A stretch of 64,000 nt of DNA from Sabellastarte sp. h YS-2021 (lineage: Eukaryota; Annelida; Polychaeta; Sabellida; Sabellidae), in the NCBI GenBank assembly GCA_964017235.1, contig OZ024928.1, positions 154,900,881-154,964,880 of the forward strand, read 5' to 3'. The translations under genes were made by a program, and so were the position numbers. The notes beneath the pieces are model-generated. The model was given only the letters and a program-made list of their open reading frames with translations, made no database searches and was not told the DNA's origin. Below, piece after piece: positions 29,311-41,706 of this stretch (position 1 is the first letter of the stretch; every line of letters starts with the position of its first letter).

Positions 29311-29636
29311 CACATCTGCCACTATGGCCTAGCGGGTAACTCACTTGTCTAGGAACTCAGAGGACGTGGGTTCAATCCCAGGTACAGGCAGATACATAGT
29401 GGCTCGGATGACCACTTACAATGGCAGTCCTCTGTCATTGGGTCCTATCCCCAGTGGCAGGTTAAAGAACCTCAAGGACGTTGATAAATGGTCATCCTTG
29501 AGCCTCTATCTTCCAGTTAGGGTAATGTCAGTTACTTGTGAGTTGGGGCTGTACCTGTACAGTCGGATTGGTTAAATAGCGCTTTGAGTCCTGTAGTATA
29601 TGGAGATATTGCGCTGAGTATAAATACATAATAATA
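29311..29636 (+). mobile_element. tRNA-derived SINE, type 3, full length
   Basis: Box A-like TGGCCTAGCGGGTAAC and box B GTGGGTTCAATCCCAG head an approximately 320-base element with a long tRNA-unrelated body and a tail GCGCTGAGTATAAATAC ending in (ATA)n. A 7-base direct repeat ATATTGC flanks it (29,304-29,310 and 29,637-29,643). A second copy is at 60,150. Confidence 0.85.
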
Positions 29637-29643
29637 ATATTGC

Positions 29644-32637
29644 TCCTGTACCTTCACATAACTTATACTGTACGTTCTATACGTAATGATGTCCAATGCT
29701 GCTTCCGTGGGCTGTGGAGTGTGGGTATCTCTGATGCTAGTTTTAAATAAATTAGATAAATTTCCTCCTTCAATACTTGCAACAGGTATCCTGTGAGAAA
29801 TCCTGGCTGAGCATCGTTCACCTCATAAAGAAAGACATCCCTTTTGCATTATTCTGGTGAACTGGTAATTTTCTGAGTGTAGCATCTACTGCACATCATC
29901 TGAATCCAGAAAAAAATTTTGTGTGAAACTGAAAGTAATTCCTTAACAGTTAACAGTCAACTTTAGTTGATTGTGAATATTGTTTTTTGTTACCCTTTGA
30001 TTTGACCCTGCTTTGTATTTGTTTCCTTGTGTATGTTATCCAAAATCGATACACTCATCAGATAAGCCAAATGTTGCAGCTTTTTCAACAGCTTGATCGT
30101 TTTGTAATTATCTCTGAACTTATCTCCTATTTTTTAGAAAATCATTATCAGCCATCGAATAGTATTGTGTTTCACTTTATTTTTTTCAAGATTGGACAAA
30201 ATCATTGTTTATACACGAGTGCATTATGTTACTGCACAGAAAGTTTACCCCCCCCCCCCCCCGTCTCTATTTAGTTTAATAGTCTATCGGAGACAGTTTT
30301 GTCACAGCCTTTACTCATTTTATCAATAAAGTTATGAATTTATATTGAGGGAATTAATCAGGATTTGAAATACTGATACATTAATTGAAATTTTTCTCCC
30401 CTGTGGAACAGACTTCCTAGAAATAACTCAAATAACTTTATTCTACTTAAATGTGTAAATGTACAGTATCCCATTGTGTGAAAAAGATCTTGCACCCAGT
30501 AAGGCTCAACTGTAAATTGTCCATGGTGGATTACACTATACCCAATGTTCCATATATAAAATGGTCTGCAAATACAATACGTTTGTTTCAAAGTGATGTA
30601 AATACAGCTTTAATATTTCTAATATGCAATGTTGACTTGAATAGTGGGACATTCAGACTTGGTAATATTTTTTGGTATTCCCCAGACCCTGGTACCACTT
30701 AATATCCATAATAAGTGTTACAAATTTGTTATAAATAATTTATGAATTATGTAGGCTACAAATTATACACATGATAGGAAAGGTATTTTTACAGAGCTAC
30801 CATGTCATCCTTTCTGTGGCCTTGGTAGAAGTGTAGTTGGTGGGGATCAACCAAGGGGAGTCACCAAAAGTGACTTGATTTTGTTGCATTAAAATCTACA
30901 CAAAAATGACGAGAAATTTCAAGTATTTACATGCACTGGTGCCTGTAAATATGAATAGGTTTCATAAATTGTTTTTTGCATTGTTCTGGTAAAGATGAAT
31001 TTATTTTACAACACACTCATATTGTTATCTGCATTCGTGAAATATATATATTTTTTCGTATCCTATCTAATGTCATTCGGGTTTTCCCGTTGTATAATTA
31101 ATGGTTATAAAAATGAAACGAAATCTTTAATCTATTGTAACTAAATGGTTTAGTTTGCAAATAAGAAATTAATTGTAATAAAATCACCCATTGTTGCCCT
31201 TCTGACTTGACACATGAAAATGCTCTAGAATACACAACCCTCTTTAGCTGGCTGTTATCTAAGATATATGGCCAGAATAATGTAATCAAATGTATACTTG
31301 TTAAATAAATGCTTGTTTTTCTCCTACATTTGCTTATTGAGGAAGAACTCAAGATCCTCTGTCGTTTCGTGTCAATCCAGAAAAGTGTTGACTGAATCGG
31401 GTGACCAAAGCCCTTTCAACTTTGTTTTCTGAATTTGCCTTTTTGCTCCAATTTATGGATTGTGATCAGGCATCCTTGACCTGTTATCTGGTTCAATTGC
31501 TGTCTGTCTGCAAGAGAAATGTAATCCTCTGCAAACTCAATGGAATCTTTCACACTTTATTTCATTGGCACGTCTATCACATCCAGCTGATTGCAGCCAA
31601 ATAATTACTTAGTCTTGTATTGGGTAGCACAAAATAAAATAAACCTTGAAAAAAGTGATGAGACAAGACAATAAGTAGAACTAAACAGAATCAAAGAGTG
31701 AAGTATTGAAGAGGGTGGGTATTCGGCTTATGCTGAGCCAAATAACTGAATAAAAAGCACAAAAAGTCCCAAGGCCAATATCCTGAAGAAAGCTGAAATA
31801 ATGATTGATCATTTCTTTAAAGAAATTCTCTGAAAACTTTGACGAGCAAAAATTGACTCCCACACCTCAGAGATGTTGCTCCTGCTCATTAAGTGACAAG
31901 TAATAATTCATGGCACACCCCACACTGTGTTTTTTGGGGGAGCCATCCAGTCAGATTTGCCTTGTGAACCCTTTTTTCTTAACCCTCCACCCCTCTCCAC
32001 TGCAAACACCACTACCAATTTCCCCCACCTCTGAATAAGGTCAGGGTTGAAGGTATTGGCAAAAAAATTTAAAAGCTCAAGCTTAAACTGACAATATTAT
32101 AAAACTGTAAAATGGGTGCTGAAAACCCGAATAAAATAATATAGATAATCTTTTAATTTAAATTTTAAGTCAATTGTGTTTACGCTATGGGCCCTGTCCA
32201 CTTCATAGTATTTCTGCGAGTAAATTATCGGTGAAATAGTGCAGAGTAATTCAGTCTTTAAAACAACTAGAATATATTTGATGATAACGTATATTGGCTG
32301 TACGAATCTGTTTAAATTGATAAATTATCAGAATGTGATATTGTGAGTTTAGACAAAATTTACACAATGTACTTGTAGTCGGGCGATAACGGTTACACAT
32401 AAAAATGATACAAGTTTAAGTAAACATTCTTTGCTCCATGTAAAATTTGTTGTTTTCAGTGATTGATGAGGATTGGTAAAACTTTTAGTGATAGAAGAAA
32501 GAAGCCTCATTAGACATTATTCAATAAGCAGTGTTTTACCCTGGTTTTGGTGTTTATTCAAAACACTGGGAGAAACACCAAAAATTTACATATTTGGAAG
32601 AGGCAATTTTTGTTCAAGGTTTGCAAGGCTTTACGTA
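29644..32637. other. Gene-free AT-rich stretch
   Basis: I see no conserved coding frame, splice-bounded exon or recognised repeat, only a C15 run near 30,248-30,262 and short chance ORFs. Confidence 0.5.
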
Positions 32638-32762
32638 TAGGTTAATGGCTAAGTAAGTGTCCAATATTGGAAAATAATGGCCTGTTTACGAGGTCCCGAA
32701 GGGATCGAGTCAACAGTCCATTATTTTCCAATATTGGACACTTACGAGGCTATAAACCTATT
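32638..32762. repeat. Long imperfect palindrome (hairpin), about 47-bp arms
   Basis: TAGGTTAATGGCTAAGTAAG...ATAATGG on the left pairs with CCATTATTTTCC...CTTACGAGGCTATAAACCTA on the right around a loop of about 30 bases. It probably represents a short palindromic transposon. A fragment (CCAATAGTGAAAGATATTGGACAC) recurs near 32,943. Confidence 0.75.
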
Positions 32763-33429
32763 TAAATTACACCTCTTCTTTAATTTATAATTCTTAAGAT
32801 ATTGTTTAACATCACTACTTTTCATTTCAATATTCCTGTTGTGTACTTTTTTGGTTTTTATGATCATTTTAGTTGAAATAAATGTGAAAGGGTTTCTTTG
32901 GAAATGTGCTAAAAAGACTTTTTTATGGTCAAAATCACAAAGTGGCCAATAGTGAAAGATATTGGACACTTTTAACAAAAGAAAAACTCTCAGGTGTAAT
33001 TTAATATTGAATAGACACTGCATGTCATTTTACAAATTAATTAGTCATAGGATGGCTTAGTTTTGAAAGTTTTTGTCTGGTGGAGGGACCGCTGATTTTC
33101 AATTTCTGTCTATTTTTAGGCACATTTTTTTTCAGAACAGATCTTAAGCTCTAAGTTCCAGCATAACATTACCATTTTGAAAGCATTTTGTTGTAGATCT
33201 ATTTTTTCTTTTTTGTTTAAGGAAAATAGTTGCATATTTGCTAAGATGTTAGATAAAATATTGTGTATTCTAAAAGGCAAGTATGTAGCTATAAAGCAAA
33301 ACTTAATTTTCAATGAAATAGATCTTCTGTTTCTTGAAATAGACTGTTCCAATCTAATCCAGCAATGTATGTGTACATTAAACTTGTGACTATAAATATA
33401 CTCAATATAGCAGATTCTATATGATAAAC

Positions 33430-34025
33430 ACCCGGGGTTGGTTTCAAAAAAGGAACTTAGCCCAGGGGCCAGTGTCAGAGAAGAACTTAGTCTGGATTTA
33501 GAATTAAAGTTTGTCTTTAATTCAAGCTGAGTCTGTGGTCTTTCACTTAGTGGATTTGACAAAATACCAAACCCTAAAGCTTTGGCCAAGTCTTGGGCTT
33601 AAAGTTAAGTCCACCTTTGACTGAGCTTAACTTTTGTAAGCAAAGACTTAAATATTGCTGCCATAAATTTGAAATGTGGCAAACAAATGATTTATGTCAC
33701 CAATAGTATATTTTGAATAGAAATAAAAGATCACATGACACATGAAACCACTGTGGTTATTTGATAGATAAGCTTGGTCTTTGCGAAGTAACCCTTTGTG
33801 TAATCCATTTAAGTCCCAGACCAAAGCTTTGGATCTAAATTCCTGACTTAGTTGAAAACTTGGCTAAGTCATGTGCCTTTTGTGAAACCGGTCCCAGACT
33901 TGGATTTAAATTTAAGACTTTTGTCTTAAACTCAGGCTAAGGGTGTGGTCTTAGACTTAGAGGGTTTCACAAATATGCTAAGTCTCAATTCTGACTAAGT
34001 CTTTCTGGAGTGGGCTTAACTTTTG
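33430..34025. repeat. Two copies of a dispersed repeat rich in AAGTCT / CTTAGTC motifs
   Basis: About 33,430-33,660 and 33,880-34,025 share GGTTTCA or CCGGTCCCAG, TTTGTCTT(T/A)AA(T/C)TCA, GTGTGGTCTT(A/T) and GGGCTTAACTTTTG. The class is not recognised. The 157-codon minus ORF over part of it has no family features. Confidence 0.55.
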
Positions 34026-36379
34026 CCACATACATAGTCTGAACCTTCATTAATACTGGTTCAGATTTTGTAGTGAACCCCAACAATGCATAACAAATAG
34101 TTCAAAGGTCAAAGTTAGGGTTTTCAGAACCCATTTAACATCCAGGATCATATTGGAATAGGCTGTCAGCTATTTGTGAGATTATATTTGACACTCATTT
34201 GGATCATGTTCAGTGATAGGGATCAACAACATTTTGTTTCAGATTGCTCCTGAAAATAAGCTATCTACTGAAACAATTAAACCATCCATACTGTTTTCAT
34301 GTTTTAAGTATTGACTGATTCTGTTATAAGACTGTCATAAAAAGAGCATTTATTAAATGAGAGACATTTAATTACAAATATTACAGTATCTGCAATGATT
34401 TGTGTTCAGTCTCAGATGTAGGTCAGTATTGTGAAAGGAAGGGATGAATGTAAAGACAGTAAGGATTCAAATCTTTAATTATTAAATACATTATTTATGC
34501 AAGATTATGACCATAAGCAGATTAAACAATTTTATTTCCACATACCTAGTTGACCTGCACCACACACAACTATTTGGTGTGTGAGGCTCGTTAAATCACT
34601 AAAATATAAATGCATTAAAATATAGGTTTTTAAATTTAAGTTGCAACTTAAAGAGGTGGATTTTGCGAAAGGTAAAAAACTCTCACAACCAAACTAAGTA
34701 TATTTTTGTCAATATGTCACATTTGTTCACTAACAGTTTCTAGCTATTAAGTGAAGAATGAATAATTATTTTATATCATTTGCAGAAGTTTGGTAATCTT
34801 TGGTTATTGAACTTTAAAAAATAATGATTAAAATTTAGTGAATTATGTCAAATGACATGCATAGATATTCATATTTAAATATATCAAATTGTTTACTAGA
34901 ATAACTTTTCAGTTTAACTTTCAGTTTCAGGTCATTTTACATAAAATTAAAAACCAGTCTGATTCCCTTACATCCCTAACAAATTAAAGAATCACCTTTC
35001 CCATCTGTGACACATGACCGATTAGCATACTAATGAACAGGAGTTTTGGTGGAAACTCTGGTAGAAACACCACATTTACATTGATTTTAATGGACCGGGG
35101 GATATGCAAATTACATTGGATTGGGGTAAAACACCAGTTATTGAATAATTAGAGAGTTTAAAATACCCGTTCCCGTTGTGACTGGTACTGCAAAGTGTAA
35201 TAATGACGTCATCAGCTCACAGGTAGAACTTGTAGCTTGAAGTTTTACAACCTGGAGGAGGTGTTTTGAAGTTCCTCAAAACTGATAAAGTAAAACTGGT
35301 TTTCTAGCTTTTATAACAGATTACATACATGAATATTGCAGAAAAGATGGAGTATAATATGTGTTTAAACCTTATTTACATAAAAAATTAAATCAGGACA
35401 ACCTTTCCTGGTAAAAAGTGATGTTTAAAAAATCTTGTAAAACCTTGGTATTTCTGTATAAAACTATGGCCTATGAAGGTTCGAACTATTTAATATTGGT
35501 ATGGGTGTGGGCATGGAAAAGTTTTCATGTGTTTTGCATGTTTAATGAAACTGTATGTTAGTGTTGACATTTTTGCTGTGGGTTTTATTACCATATGTGT
35601 TTTACTTTTTAAGGTGATGAATGTGAAAGTGCAGTGTTTTGATCATTTGTGAATTAACAATAAAATTATAAATATAAAAAAGTGAATAGTTAGTCCCTTC
35701 ACTCTCATCAACACCAGACGTGTATTTTAACTGAAAAGCCCCTCAACTGGAACGTATACCTGTACTTGTAGTTTTGGCGTACAGGTCATCACGTGTATGG
35801 GTATTTTAAACTCTCTAATGTCTATTACGTCTTTCCCCTTGTCGTAACAGAAAATCAGTCGAAACATGGTTATACCCACAAATAGATTTTAGTACAGTTA
35901 CTGAATGATATGTTATGAGTAGCAGACATGTGATTGATTTATCTGTATAAGGGTAATTTTTGACTGAAGTGATCTTGCATAACATCAAATAGAGCTTTAA
36001 TTGACTACTGTTAAACCTTATCCTGAGGGACCAGAATAAATACTTTTACTTGGCATTAATTCCAGATGAAAGGAATTAAAATTTGGTTAACACTTTCCCA
36101 TGTTGAAATCGGGCAATAATGAACCTGAGAGGGGGATACTGAGGTAGCTCATGTATAACTGGTCATCCCACCTCCCCAACTCTGGCATGAGTGCATGATT
36201 ATGGCCATGTTTCTCCCTTCCCCTGTACCAGACCTTTATGAAATCATGGGCTGGGAATCTAGTGATGTTAAATTTGACCATAGGCATGTTGAGTATATCA
36301 CATATAATTTGTCTCAGTTTTTTTGAGAAGCTTGCAAAGCATTTTCGCTATATGGATTTGGCATAAATGTCCTGTAGGA
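34026..36379. other. Gene-free AT-rich stretch
   Basis: No coding or repeat signal that I can support. Confidence 0.5.
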
Positions 36380-36385
36380 AATAAT

Positions 36386-37925
36386 TACGGAAGAGTATTA
36401 GGGACAAGTAAACATTTTTTTTTCAATTTTTTGAGATATTATATCAATTTTTTAAAAATAATATCATAGTTTTTTTAGATAATTACCTTAATATTTTGAG
36501 ATATTATGTTATTTTTTGGGATACTAAGTCAATTTTTTATATAGTTATCTCAATTTTTTTAGATATAAAGTCAATTATTCGAGATATTATATCAATTTTT
36601 TGAGATATTAAGTCAAGTTTTCGAGATATTATGTCAATTTTTTTGAGATATTAAGTCGATTTTTCGAGATATTGTGTCAATATTTTGAGATAATTGAACA
36701 ATTGTTTTAGATAATTATTTCAATGTTTTGAGATAATAAGTCGATTTTTTAGACAATTACAGGACAATGAGGGGAATGAGTGGGAAGCCATGTGCTTGTA
36801 CGAACTGACATTTGTAATAACACATGTACTTCAAAGACGTGTGACATACAATCAATCAAAATACATAATGAGGGGCCATTCTAACAATTTTTTGTTACAT
36901 ATCAAAGGTCAATAGGAAAATGGTCCTTTTCCTGTTTATGTTTTGATTATCCTTTGAAAATTAAATTTCTGTGCTTTTCAACTCAAAATTTCATGTCAAA
37001 GTATAAATAAAACTCCATTGTCTGCTTTGTTAAAAGCCTTCATATATCTTTCTCCTTTGTTTGCCTTCTTAGATTTAATAATAATAAATCTATTTAATTT
37101 TGTTTTTTAGAAGTTTAATTCCAAAATACAAACAAAAGTGTAAAGCACACTGCTAAAACAACCCTCAATTATTTCAATGACATAATCACGTTAAACATAC
37201 AACTATCACGGTTGATAACAATGCATAATATATAGAGCAACACTGCATTGTGACATCATCACCATTGTAATGTCATAGGCCTTTGAAGTTGCATTACATT
37301 GTCAATGTCAACTGACTAAGTATTTCAAAAAATTGACATAATATCTTGAAAAATTGACTTAATGTCTCAAAAAAATTGACATAATATCTAAAAAAATTGA
37401 GATAACTATTTCGAAAAATTGATATAATATCTCCAAAAATTGACTTAATATCTCCAAAAATTGAGATAATATCTAATAAAATTGTCATAATATCTTCAAA
37501 AATTGAGATAACCATCTAAAAAAATTGACTTAAATCTCCAAAAATTGATATAATATCTCCAAAAATTGACTTAATATCTCCAAAAATTGAGATAATATCT
37601 AAAAAAATTGACATAATATCTCCAAAAATTGAGATAACCATCTCAAAATATTGACTTAATTCCTAAAACAATTGAGATAACTATCTCGAAAAATTGACTT
37701 AATATCTCCAAAAATTGACATAATATCTCGAAAAATCGACTTAATATCTCAAAAAATTGAGATAACTATCTCCAAAAATTGACTTAATATCTTAAAAAAG
37801 TGACATTATATCTCAAAAATTGAGATAACTATATCGAAAAATTGACTTAATAGCTCCAAAAAATTGAGATACTATCTCATTAAATTGAAAAAAAAAATTT
37901 TACTTGGCCCTAATACTCTCCCGTA
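36386..37925. mobile_element. Foldback-type non-autonomous element with minisatellite arms
   Basis: The ends are inverted repeats: TACGG-AGAGTATTAGGG-CAAGTAAA followed by a T-run and CAATTTT on the left, and its complement on the right. The 6-mer AATAAT flanks both sides (36,380-36,385 and 37,926-37,931) as a target duplication. Inside each end is an array of a unit of about 22 bases resembling TTTTTGAGATATTATGTCAA (36,415-36,765), inverted in the right arm (37,310-37,900). The central 540 bases have no ORF. This is the layout of Drosophila Foldback elements; mobility would need a transposase from elsewhere. Confidence 0.85.
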
Positions 37926-37931
37926 AATAAT

Positions 37932-40745
37932 AGACCACCAGCTTAGGTTTCACCTATGGTGCTTGCCAGCCGGGTGCTTTTTATTTCTGGTTAATATAAT
38001 TATGCATCTGTTGTCAGATGCACTAGGTCTACTTCAATTTTGGTGCAAGCAAAAGACCATAATTAAAACTTAATATTTGCATTTTCCGAAATCTAGGGTT
38101 GCAAAACAGAAACCTAAATTAAAAGCTAAATTAAGCTATATAACATTAGATGTTCAAAGTTACTGAAGTTTGAAAGATGAGGTATTGATATAGGTCACAG
38201 TATTATTTTTTTGCTTCTTTCCAAATTATTGAAGAAATGTCACCATTTAGATCTACCGATCAATACTGTTTATTGTGAATTTGAGATCTCTCCCAAGCTG
38301 TGCTGACCTTTTAGAAATGTTAAAGTCCCATAATATCTTGCAATATCTTTATGTCTCATTTAAGGTATTCAGTATTAAACCAGAACTATTGGCAAGGTTT
38401 TGTACTACCGAGGAAATACAGTGTTTGCTTGATGCAGTGTTAAGTGCATTAACAGTTACTTTATGGGCCCTTGTAAGGCATTGGTAACATCCTAAATACT
38501 CCTACTGAAATTGACTGTTTAAAATAAGAGCAAATGATTTGTACTTGAACAAGAATTAAATTAAACAGCTTAGTTATTGTTTATAAAGTATATCCTCTTT
38601 AAATTAATAACTTTACCCCAAAAAGACCTGGGGCCTGTAAATGGAAGCTTTCGTGAAAAGCAAACTAGTACTTAATGACAGTCCAATGAAACTTTTATGA
38701 ATGATATCAGGGAGTAAATAGAAGTATTCTTTGAGTAGTCATTGCACTGTCGGTAGTCGTTACATTGTCGTTAAGATATTTCCTCCAGATAATAAATTTT
38801 AATTGAAATGTATCAATTAGTTTAAAATTTAGCTAAATTGCACATATCCTGACTGTTCAATACTTCAATAACTTTGCTTTATACAATAGTGATAACTTTA
38901 CAGTTAGTTGGATGTACAGAAATAAAGGTTTAAATAACTAATACTTAACGGAGGGTGTTAGGTATCTTTTTAATTTGAGGGGGTGGGTGGGTTATGAAAA
39001 TATAACCAGCAGTAAACTAACTAAGGTTTTTATTTACACAAAAGTTTGCTAACTTATAGTTAATTAAGATTTAACAAATTCGTTGGCTCGATGGCAGAAC
39101 GAAGGCTTTGATTTATAGGCCCAAGGATGGTTATCCCAATACAAGGACAAATCACATAAAACTACCGAATCCAGTATCTTGTTGAATAGAATGGAATGCA
39201 GGCGTAACTGTATTGGTTGTTGCAGAGATACACATCCTCAATTAAAATCTATAATGCCAGTTGCAGTAAAAGTTCTATTTGAATTGTGGGATGTGGCCAT
39301 TCAGAGCTGAGCTTTCTTAATGTTTTTATCAACAAGGGATATATTGGTGTAAGTCAGCAGTATGTGCTGCCGTCACATGATAAATTTAAACCCATAACCA
39401 CCTTGGTAGGCCCTGGCTGTTGAATGGGACATAAAATGCCGATTTTGAGCTTTGACCAAGGAATTTCAAACACAGTATGAAGACGGCACCCATTTTAGTT
39501 TTGGAGGGTCAAACGCTGAATGAGTTCAATGTCTGTTTTTAATTTTTTATCATATCTCAAGTGAATGTATTTATTAATTAATTTATATTTTGAGATTATT
39601 ATTTTAGATATCCCACCATTCATCACATTTGAATTAATTATTTTTTGAACATTCATTTAATCGTATCTTTTGTTGAATATTTTATTTTTATGTTAATTTC
39701 TTTGTCAGTTGTTTAATAAAATCTGTTATAAAAGTGTTCGTCTTTTATACACAAGGAACTCAGTTTATAAAAAGAACCAAGTATTATTCTAGTCAGGGTA
39801 TTGACAGTTTTTATACCAAAGTTATAATATGGACATATTTTGTGAAGCATTGAGTAAATGTAAAGTGTTTAAAAAAAGGTTTCTGGTGAGTTAGTGGTTT
39901 GGGGCAAAACATCTGTGCCATTGAATACAGTATGTCAGCTACTTGATAACTTGATGAAATATGAGATACTGAAAATATGAAATATGGCAACTGATATATG
40001 AGTGTGTCTTACTTGTATCCTTATATGGATGACAAAATTATGAGGGTGATGTTCTGTAAGTAAAACATAGCTTCTCTCATTTTGTAAATGTCTATTTCAG
40101 GTCAAAATTCAGAGCAGGTTTGTTTTTCATGGAGCCATTTCAGTGAGATTTAGTATTGAATATTTCTCGAGAAAAAAAGGAGAGCTTTTATGTCGATTGC
40201 AAAACTGTCAATATGTCATGGAGTCTGAATAATCACATTTCAGCTGTCAACTATAGCAAGAATCAAATTGTAAACACACTCAACTGAACCTTTAGGATAC
40301 AGGGTAAAATTTGATTTCTCAATGGCACTACATAGATGGAGTCCAAACCATTTAAATGTTATTTGAAATGCCACCAGTGGGTAGTTTTCTGCATTCATTG
40401 ATTTAAAGTGGTTAGGCAAAGAAATTCATTTTCATATATTGTAGATTGTTATTAGGAAAAACTTAAAACACATCCTTTTTACCCCCACTATGGCCCCTTA
40501 AAGTCATAAAATTGGAATAAAACCCTCTGGTCCCTTTATTTTTCTCTTTTTTAAAATCTAACTTATATTGATATTGAAGTAGATCAAAAGAAGACTCTTA
40601 GTACCTTATAATTTAAATATTAATAATGTTATGGCCATCTTAAACTTAAAATGTAGGGTTTTCAGCCCTAAGCTCAGTTAATGTTTAAATTTTTAAAATA
40701 AAACTTGGCACATTTATAAAGGTCTCATTCTCATTTTATAGTCAC
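37932..40745. other. Gene-free AT-rich stretch with one SINE tail fragment
   Basis: Only a short piece at about 39,412-39,462 (GGCCCTGGCTGTTGAATGGG then ACATAAAA) is recognised, as the 3' end of a type 2 SINE. Otherwise nothing. Confidence 0.5.
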
Positions 40746-40760
40746 CTTAAAGTCCCAATA

Positions 40761-40974
40761 GGCCATGGTGGTAGAGTGGTAACACTCTCGCCTCCCACCT
40801 CTGAGGCCGGGGTTCGGTTGCTGGCACGGCCTCAAGTGGGAAAGCTGGTAGTTGCTTGCCGTTGGTCGGCAGTTTACAGTACAGAACCTTGACCAACTGT
40901 ATGTACTGGTTTTGGCTGCCCTTCCAATTACCCGTCATGATATGAAAGCGACGTAAAACCCCAAGTAAATAAAT
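40761..40974 (+). mobile_element. tRNA-derived SINE, type 1
   Basis: Head GGCCATGGTGGTAGAGTGG with box B GGGGTTCGGTTGC, body AGCTGGTAGTTGCTTGC and CAGTTTACAGTACAG, tail GAAAGCGACGTAAAACCCC and (AAAT)n. It is flanked by AAAGTCCCAATA (40,749-40,760) and AAAGACCCAATA (40,975-40,986), a 12-base duplication with one mismatch. Confidence 0.88.
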
Positions 40975-41067
40975 AAAGACCCAATATGAATGAAGTTATG
41001 GTCACCTTTCAGTGAAATAATGAAGTTTTCAGCCTCCAGCTATCTTATTGTTCAACTGATCTCAGCT

Positions 41068-41300
41068 GGGGGGGCCATGGTGGCAGAGTGGTAACACTCT
41101 CGCCTCCCACCTCTGAGGCCGGGGTTCGGTTCACGGCTCTACCTCAAGTGGGAAAGCTGGTAGTTGCTTGCTGTTGGTCAGCAGTTTACAGTACAGAACC
41201 TTGACCAACTGTATGTACTGGTTTCCCCTGTCCTTCCAACTACCCGTTGTGATATGATCTGTACAGTGTTGAAAGCGACGTAAAACCTCAAATAAATAAA
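41068..41300 (+). mobile_element. tRNA-derived SINE, type 1, second tandem-spaced copy
   Basis: Near-identical head, body and tail to the copy at 40,761, with the fuller body CTGTACAGTGTTGAAAGCGA. It is inserted in the next unit of the same host repeat. Confidence 0.88.
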
Positions 41301-41706
41301 CTGGCCTTCTTATTTTATGGTCACTTTAAAGTCGCAATATGAATGAAGTTATGGCCACGTTCCAGTGAAATTATGGGGTTTTTAACCTCCAGCTATCATA
41401 TTGTTCAGCTGACCTCAGTTTAATACCTCCTATCCAATGGACAATTGCTTTACCGGTCGGCCCGACTGGTTCCCCCAAACGCCAGAAAAAGACATCCTGT
41501 ATATAATACCGGCAGGACCGGTTACAGAGTGTGCATTCGCTAAGTGTCGCCTCATACTTCCTTCCTGTCTAGACAGCGTGACTTCATAGCATCTTTTTCG
41601 TTTGGCGCGTGGAGTGTGCGAACGTGTTTTCTACAGAGAGACCGTTTGAAGTTTATCTGCGAATTCATCCATTTTATTTTACATCTACATATTTCTACTG
41701 ATCATC

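Noticed and set aside
33116-33589. 157-codon minus ORF
   Set aside because: It runs across AT-rich sequence and part of a dispersed repeat, with no family motif.
37294-37515. 73-codon minus ORF rich in Ile, Phe and Asp repeats
   Set aside because: It is the translation of the 22-base minisatellite arm of the foldback element.
36415-37900. Regular short repeats as a possible CRISPR array
   Set aside because: Units are contiguous and degenerate with no unique spacers, the DNA is eukaryotic, and the inverted arms and target duplication fit a transposon.
40761-41300. Two possible tRNA genes
   Set aside because: The box A and box B heads belong to SINEs, followed by shared non-tRNA bodies, A-rich tails and target duplications; no intact cloverleaf was seen.
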